From: Actinomadura harenae
Lineage (GTDB): Bacteria; Actinomycetota; Actinomycetes; Streptosporangiales; Streptosporangiaceae
DNA: 64,000 nucleotides
NCBI RefSeq assembly: GCF_003696215.1
Contig: NZ_RFFG01000021.1
Span: forward strand, 44,079-108,078
Direction: 5' to 3'
A program made the position numbers and the translations under genes. This document shows positions 59,467-64,000 of the stretch, one piece after another. The notes under the pieces are model-generated. The model searched no databases. It was not told the DNA's origin and saw only the letters and a list, made by a program, of their open reading frames with translations. Position 1 is the stretch's first letter. Each line of letters starts with the position of its first letter.

Positions 59467-59523
59467 CACCGGCCCTCGGCCGGGACGGGACGCCGCTCCT
59501 CCCGCCCCGCCGGCAGGCCTGGC

Positions 59524-60144
59524 TCAGGCGGCGTCCCGCCCGCTCCGCAGGAGCCGGGCGATCTCGACCGCGCGACGCGTCTGATGCTCGACGGCGGCGA
59601 GCTCGACCTCGCCCGGCGGCCGGTCACCGCCCTCGGAGAAGTGGCTGGTTCCGTACGGGTTGCCGGCCTGGAACTGGATCGGGTCGGTGTAACCGGGCGG
59701 GACGATGACGCAACCCCAGTGGTAGAAGGTGTTGTTGAGCGCGAGGATCGTCGACTCCTGGCCGCCGTGCGCGGTGGAGGTGGACGTGAAGGAGGACGCG
59801 ACCTTGTCGGCCAGACGCCCCTGGCTCCACAGCGGACCGGTGGTGTCGATGTACTGCTTCAGTTGCGCGGCGGGGAGCCCGTACCGGGTCGGCGTCCCGA
59901 ACAGGACGACCTCGGCCCAGTCGAGGTCGTCCAGCCGGGCCTCGACGATGTGCTGCGTGGTGGCCGCGTGGTCGTACCACCCCTGATTGGCGGCGATCGC
60001 CTCGTCGGGGGCCAGCTCGCGGACCTTGCGGAGGCGCACCTCGGCCCCCGCCTTCTCGGCCTCGGTCGCCGCGGCCTTGGCGAGCTGGAAGACGTTGCCG
60101 GTGGCCGAGTAGTACACGACCGCCACGGTGACGGGAGAGTCCAT
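59524..60144 (-). CDS. wrbA: WrbA-type NAD(P)H:quinone oxidoreductase
   Basis: 206 residues, flavodoxin-like; binds FMN (VYYSATGNVFQLAKAAA) and has the WrbA signatures FGTPTRYGLPAAQLKQYIDT, TSTSTAHGGQESTILAL and GNPYGTSHFS. It reduces quinones by two electrons, protecting from oxidative stress. It follows the F420/NADP-reductase-like gene by nine bases in one operon. Confidence 0.95.
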   Translation of the reverse strand: MDSPVTVAVVYYSATGNVFQLAKAAATEAEKAGAEVRLRKVRELAPDEAIAANQGWYDHAATTQHIVEARLDDLDWAEVVLFGTPTRYGLPAAQLKQYIDTTGPLWSQGRLADKVASSFTSTSTAHGGQESTILALNNTFYHWGCVIVPPGYTDPIQFQAGNPYGTSHFSEGGDRPPGEVELAAVEHQTRRAVEIARLLRSGRDAA

Positions 60145-60153
60145 GTTCGTCCT

Positions 60154-60702
60154 TCAGAGTCGGTCGACGGGGGCGTAGCGGTAGAAGAAGGGGCCGATCT
60201 CCCCGGCGATCGCCCGGGTGAGGGCGGAGCCGTCCTCCAGCAGGCGGGCTCCCGGGTCCAGGTCGCCCACGTACAGCGGTTCGTAGCCCGCGTCGCGGAT
60301 CAGCCGCTCGGTGACGGCCCGCGCTCCCTCCTCGGCGGCGAAGAGGTTGCTGGGGGTGACGCGCTGGGCCGCGATCCGGTCGTAGGCGACCGCGAAGTTG
60401 GTCGAGAACGACTTGGCGGTCGGGCCGCCGGTGATCGACTTGATCTGGTGCGACAGTGAGGGGAACGCCGTGTCCCGCTCGCCGTAGAGGTTGCAGGCGT
60501 CGATCGTCACCTGGCCGTTCAGGCCCCCGACCCGGCCGAGCGCGTCGGCGATCGCGGGGCCCGGCACGGCGACGACCACCACGTCGGAGCCCGCGGCGTC
60601 GCCGCCGTCCCTGCCGAGGCCCGCGACCTCGTGCCCGGCGGCCGACCAGAGCCGCGCCAGGCCGCCGCCGACGTGCCCTCGTCCCACAACGGTGATCTTC
60701 AT
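60154..60702 (-). CDS. F420-dependent NADP reductase-like protein
   Basis: 182 residues. Rossmann start MKITVVGRGHVGGGLARLWS and the later block SITGGPTAKSFSTNFAVAYD place it in the NADPH:F420 oxidoreductase/ketopantoate-like group, which moves hydride between NADPH and coenzyme F420. Whether F420 is really the partner is open. Transcribed with wrbA and divergent from the decarboxylase gene across 246 bases with repeated GGCAGG boxes. Confidence 0.82.
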   Translation of the reverse strand: MKITVVGRGHVGGGLARLWSAAGHEVAGLGRDGGDAAGSDVVVVAVPGPAIADALGRVGGLNGQVTIDACNLYGERDTAFPSLSHQIKSITGGPTAKSFSTNFAVAYDRIAAQRVTPSNLFAAEEGARAVTERLIRDAGYEPLYVGDLDPGARLLEDGSALTRAIAGEIGPFFYRYAPVDRL

Positions 60703-60791
60703 GTCGGTTCCCCTCGGTCGATGCCGGGCCGGCCGCCGGCCGCGGATCCCTGGGGACCTCCCGGGCCGGGCCCGCCTTCCACCAGCCTCCG

Positions 60792-60916
60792 CCCGGCAGG
60801 CCCCGACCGCGTCGGCAGGTCCTGCCTACTCCCGCGCCACGCAGGGCTGGAAGCGCAGGACAGTGCGCACTTATGCTGCGAGCGCCTGCCGGAACAGAAC
60901 GGCACAAACCGGCAGG
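60792..60916. promoter_or_regulatory. GGCAGG/CCTGCC box cluster in a divergent promoter
   Basis: CCGGCAGG (60793-60800), TCGGCAGGTCCTGCC (60812-60826), CCTGCCGG (60885-60892) and CCGGCAGG (60909-60916) occur between the wrbA operon and the decarboxylase gene. The last two form an 8-bp inverted repeat. Candidate operator for an unlinked MarR/HxlR/TetR-type redox regulator. Confidence 0.5.
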
Positions 60917-60948
60917 TATCCCGTGTTCGTGTCAACTGAGGAGGTGTG

Positions 60949-62382
60949 GTGGCGGGCCACATGACACCGGACGAGTTCCGGCGGTACGGCAAGCAGGTCA
61001 TCGACTGGATCGCGGACTACCACGAGTCGATCGCGTCCCGGCCCGTGATGTCACGGGCGGAGCCGGGCGACGTGCTGGCCGCGCTCCCCGAGCACCCGCC
61101 GGAGAAGGGCGAGGGCTTCGACGGCCTGCTCGCCGCCCTCGACCGGGACATCATGCCGGGCGTCACCCACTGGCAGCACCCCTCGTTCTTCGGCTACTTC
61201 CCGTCCAACTCCACCGGGCCCAGCATCCTCGGCGACCTGCTGTCGTCCGGGCTCGGCGTCCAGGGCATGATGTGGGCCACCAGCCCCGCGGCCACCGAAC
61301 TGGAGACCCGCGTCGCCGACTGGACGGCCGACCTCCTCGACCTGCCCGCGAAGTTCCGCGGCAACGGCGCCATCCAGGACTCGGCGTCCAGCGCCTGCCT
61401 CGTCGCGCTCCTCTCCGCCCTCCACCAGGCCGGCGGCGGAGCGCCCGGACCGGACGGCATCGACCGCCGCCGCACCCTCTACATCAGCTCGCAGACGCAC
61501 TCGTCCCTGGAGAAGGCCGCCCGCGTCGCCGGCGTCGGCTCCGCCAACGTCCGCGTGGTGGACGTCGACCCGGTCACCCTCGCCATGGACCCGGCCCACC
61601 TCGACGCCCTCCTCACCGAGGACGCCGCCGCCGGAGCCGTCCCCGCCATGGTCTGCGCTACCGTCGGCACCACCTCCACCACGGCCGTCGACCCCGTCCC
61701 CGCGATCGGCGAGGTCTGCCGCAGGCACGGCGTCTGGCTGCACGTGGACGCCGCCTACGCGGGCGTCGCCGCCGTCTGCCCCGAGTTCCGCTGGGTCAAC
61801 GAGGGCCTCGCCGAGTACGCCTCGTCCTACTCGACGAACCCGCACAAGTGGATGCTCACCAACTTCGACTGCACCCTGCTCTGGATGGCCGACCGCGCCC
61901 CCATGCTGAACGCGCTGTCGATCCTCCCCGAGTACCTGCGGAACAACGCGACCACCTCGGGCGACGTCATCGACTACCGCGACTGGCAGATCCCGCTCGG
62001 CCGCCGCTTCCGCGCCCTGAAGCTCTGGTCGGTCATCCGCTGGTACGGCGCCGAGGGCCTCCGCGAGCACATCCGCACCGGCTCCGGCCTCGCCGACGAG
62101 CTCGCCGCCCTCATCGCCGCCGACCCCCGCTACGAGGTCCGCCCCGACCACCCGTTCGGCCTGGTCTGCTTCCGCCCCCTCTGGGACGGCCTGACCACGG
62201 ACGAGGCCAACGCCGCCACCATGGACGCGCTGAACCGCCTCAACGCGTCCGGCGACCTCCTCCTCAGCCACACCAAGATCGGCGGTCACGTCCTGCTGCG
62301 CATGGCGATCGGCGCCCCCAGCACCGAACGCCGCCACATCCTCGCCGCCTGGGACCGCATCCGCGAAGAGACCACCGCCTGA
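60949..62382 (+). CDS. PLP-dependent aromatic-L-amino-acid decarboxylase-type enzyme
   Basis: 477 residues, group II decarboxylase fold. The PLP lysine is in SYSTNPHKWMLTNFD, the pyridine-stacking region in LHVDAAYAGVAAVCPEFRW, and the N-terminal part (GVTHWQHPSFFGYFPSNSTG) is that of aromatic amino acid decarboxylases, so tryptophan, tyrosine or DOPA are candidate substrates. GTG 60949 stands four bases after GAGGAGG; ATG 60961 is more distant from it. Ends in a perfect terminator. Confidence 0.92.
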   Translation: MAGHMTPDEFRRYGKQVIDWIADYHESIASRPVMSRAEPGDVLAALPEHPPEKGEGFDGLLAALDRDIMPGVTHWQHPSFFGYFPSNSTGPSILGDLLSSGLGVQGMMWATSPAATELETRVADWTADLLDLPAKFRGNGAIQDSASSACLVALLSALHQAGGGAPGPDGIDRRRTLYISSQTHSSLEKAARVAGVGSANVRVVDVDPVTLAMDPAHLDALLTEDAAAGAVPAMVCATVGTTSTTAVDPVPAIGEVCRRHGVWLHVDAAYAGVAAVCPEFRWVNEGLAEYASSYSTNPHKWMLTNFDCTLLWMADRAPMLNALSILPEYLRNNATTSGDVIDYRDWQIPLGRRFRALKLWSVIRWYGAEGLREHIRTGSGLADELAALIAADPRYEVRPDHPFGLVCFRPLWDGLTTDEANAATMDALNRLNASGDLLLSHTKIGGHVLLRMAIGAPSTERRHILAAWDRIREETTA

Positions 62383-62397
62383 CCTGGAAACACCAAC

Positions 62398-62425
62398 GGG
62401 CCGCTGCCCGAAAGGGCAGCGGCCC
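62398..62425 (+). terminator. Perfect 12-bp terminator with GAAA loop
   Basis: GGGCCGCTGCCC-GAAA-GGGCAGCGGCCC, sixteen bases after the decarboxylase stop, between convergent genes. Confidence 0.9.
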
Positions 62426-62487
62426 GCATCACCTCCCCGCAGGCTCCAAGCCAAGGGACAAGCCCCGGTCCGGAAGCCGACCTTCGG

Positions 62488-63336
62488 TCAGGCGCCGCCG
62501 GCCGCCCAGTGCTCGGCGACCACCGACGCGGCGGCGAGCCCCTGCGCCTTCCCCGCCTCCGCCGACGGGCCGCGGGTCTCGGGGGAGAGCGGGTCCGTCC
62601 CGAAGGCGGCCACGGACGCCTCGTCCGCGAGGATCACGTCCACCACGGCCCCCGCGTCCCGCAGCCCCGCCACCTGCGCGTCCAGCGTCGGGTCGACCAG
62701 CGGCGCCACGACCAGGACGCGCTCGAACCCGGCCGCCAGGTCCGCGTTCACCATGGACCGGATACCGCCGTCGATGTACCGCACGTCCCCGACCGTCACC
62801 GGCGGCCAGATCCCCGGGACGGCGCAGCTCGCCGCCACCGCGTCCACCAGCGGCACCCCGGAGTCCTTCGTCCAGATCACGGGCTCACCGGTCGTCGCGT
62901 TCACCGCCGGGACGACCAGTGGACGCTCCGGCCACTCGTGCACCGGGAGCCGTCCCTCGAACACCGCGTACCGCTCCTTCTCCGGAACGGTCTCGGTGGC
63001 AAGAGCGAAGGCCCCCACCTCACGGCGGATCGTCGTCATGTCGGAGTGGTCGGCCTGGATCTGCAGCATCCGCTCCCACACCCGCTCCAGGGACACGCCC
63101 TGCGGAACGAACTCGTGGTTCTGCCGCGCCGGGTCGGTCTGCCGCGCGTACAACTCGTCCGGGGAGAGTCCCGCGCCCACCTGGGCGGCCACCGACGACC
63201 CGGCCGAAGTCCCGACGAGGAGGTCGGCGCCCAGCACGTCCGCACCACCCTCGGCCAGCCCCACCAGCACGCCGATCTCCCAGGCGATGCCCGCGACGCC
63301 ACCCCCGCCCAGCACCAGTGCCGTCCGTCCCGTCAC
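62488..63336 (-). CDS. Patatin-like phospholipase
   Basis: 282 residues. Oxyanion loop GGGGVAGIAWEIG near the start, nucleophile Ser in GTSAGSS (about 45) and catalytic Asp in YIDGGIRS (about 178), the full patatin dyad. Likely hydrolyses membrane lipids in the cytoplasm. GTG 63336 is chosen because GGGAGG stands six bases upstream; longer frames to 63366 or 63459 lack a site. Confidence 0.9.
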   Translation of the reverse strand: MTGRTALVLGGGGVAGIAWEIGVLVGLAEGGADVLGADLLVGTSAGSSVAAQVGAGLSPDELYARQTDPARQNHEFVPQGVSLERVWERMLQIQADHSDMTTIRREVGAFALATETVPEKERYAVFEGRLPVHEWPERPLVVPAVNATTGEPVIWTKDSGVPLVDAVAASCAVPGIWPPVTVGDVRYIDGGIRSMVNADLAAGFERVLVVAPLVDPTLDAQVAGLRDAGAVVDVILADEASVAAFGTDPLSPETRGPSAEAGKAQGLAAASVVAEHWAAGGA

Positions 63337-63414
63337 GGTTACCTCCCGAAGATCATCCAAAGCCATGCCCGGACAGCGCCGGGCGCCCCGAACGTTATTC
63401 CGTCGGCCGTTGGT

Positions 63415-63443
63415 TTGACACCCCTCCCAGGAGCACGTACGTT
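63415..63443 (+). promoter_or_regulatory. rrn promoter, distal
   Basis: -35 TTGACA (63415-63420), 17 bases, -10 TACGTT (63438-63443). Near-consensus sigma-70-type promoter facing the rRNA operon, which is expected to have several. Confidence 0.65.
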
Positions 63444-63667
63444 GACTCCTCGTCCCCAAGGGATGCAGGACGCGCGGTTCTCGCAGCGGCCGGCCAGGGG
63501 AGCCCCTTCACGATCATCAGGACACGGCGATTCGTCATGCCCTGCGTGTTGAGGCATGCCAGAAAGGCTCGATTTTGCGAATCGGCGCCGGTCTGGTGAA
63601 ATAGAAGGGCTGCAGGGAACGGCCGCGAAAGCGGACGGGAAGTGCGGAAATCAGAATCAGCCGGAAA

Positions 63668-63695
63668 TTGACAAGCCGGCCGGAACTGATAAAGT
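63668..63695 (+). promoter_or_regulatory. rrn promoter, proximal
   Basis: -35 TTGACA (63668-63673), 16 bases, -10 TAAAGT (63690-63695), about 270 bases before 16S. Confidence 0.7.
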
Positions 63696-63699
63696 AAGA

Positions 63700-63967
63700 G
63701 AGTCGCCACGGAGCGAAGGCCGCGGAAACGCGGACGGAGCGCGTGAGTGTCCGTTTCTTGAGAACTCAACAGCGTGACAAAAGCCAGTGCCTTTATAGAT
63801 CAGGCAGTGCCTGATCACCCCGTGCACGTGGATCTTCGGATTCGGGTGCAGGGATTTCTTTGAGGCAAATGCAATCCCTTTCGGGGGGTTGTTTTGCTGG
63901 GATCTTCGGATTCCTCTTTCGGGTTTGGCGGGTTCCGGGTTCGCCCCTGGTTCCTGTCGTTTGGACC
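63700..63967 (+). other. rrn leader with antitermination/processing elements
   Basis: TTGAGAACTCAACAGCGTG (63757-63775) is the box typical of actinobacterial rRNA leaders. A hairpin GATCAGGC-AGT-GCCTGATC follows (63799-63817), then T-rich, pyrimidine tracts likely to pair with sequence after 16S for RNase III cutting. No gene is expected in 63337-63967. Confidence 0.7.
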
Positions 63968-64000
63968 TTGATGGAGAGTTTGATCCTGGCTCAGGACGAA
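63968..64000 (+). rRNA. rrs: 16S rRNA, first 33 bases
   Basis: AGAGTTTGATCCTGGCTCAG, the universal 16S start, begins at 63975; the mature 5' end is set about seven bases earlier by comparison with E. coli. The rest lies beyond the window. Confidence 0.95.

Noticed and set aside
63395..63777. Open frames on both strands upstream of 16S
   Set aside because: They overlap consensus rrn promoters and the leader box and have no recognisable product.

Overview
The window comes from a high-GC actinomycete chromosome, probably a Streptosporangiales/Actinomadura-like bacterium. This is inferred from strong GC third-position bias, GTG/TTG starts, a pSAM2/SLP1-type integrative element in a tRNA gene, and the rrn leader style. 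The last 33 bases are the 5' end of a 16S rRNA gene.

Bases 1 to about 18,020 form a composite island built on a tRNA-Val(CAC) gene (minus strand, 17952-18023). Three near-identical copies of the tRNA 3' half (4704-4748, 7534-7577, 17949-17993) mark off an AICE-like element with FtsK/TraB translocase, excisionase and tyrosine integrase but no visible replication initiator (7534-17993), a 2.8 kb cassette with att sites but no integrase (4704-7577; nucleotidyltransferase plus a small membrane protein), and the wreck of a related element to the left (integrase tail, a still intact Nudix gene, and scraps of two other element genes). An M50 site-2 protease runs off the left edge, and a PucR-type regulator and an orphan EACC1-like protein sit inside the wreck. 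Within the AICE, two HTH-DUF5919 proteins, a tandem double GntR repressor and two loci with the same 10-bp tandem operator look like the control circuit.

Bases 18,281-28,929 are a sugar-use and secretion region: VOC protein, a CUT1 sugar ABC transporter (binding lipoprotein plus two permeases) coupled to a DUF5107/TPR protein, a secreted beta-helix protein, a DeoR regulator with galT, a secreted GH25 lysozyme and a YchJ protein.

Bases 29,274-39,146 are a complete-looking type I-E CRISPR-Cas locus (cas3-cse1-cse2-cas7e-cas5e-cas6e-cas1-cas2, all minus) with one array at each end. Cas1 lacks about 115 internal residues, including the position of a catalytic Glu, so interference could be intact while adaptation is probably dead. 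A truncated DinB protein borders the second array.

Bases 39,641-63,336 are mostly ordinary chromosome: a two-component system, an MMPL exporter, a MauE/thioredoxin protein, a UvrA paralogue, the phenylacetyl-CoA epoxidase operon paaABCDE facing paaI and a TetR (PaaR-like) gene, an I78-like small protein, an NCS2 purine permease, two divergent paralogous LuxR/AAA (LAL) regulators, wrbA with an F420-NADP-reductase-like gene, a PLP-dependent decarboxylase and a patatin-like lipase. From about 63,415 the rrn promoters and leader lead into 16S rRNA.
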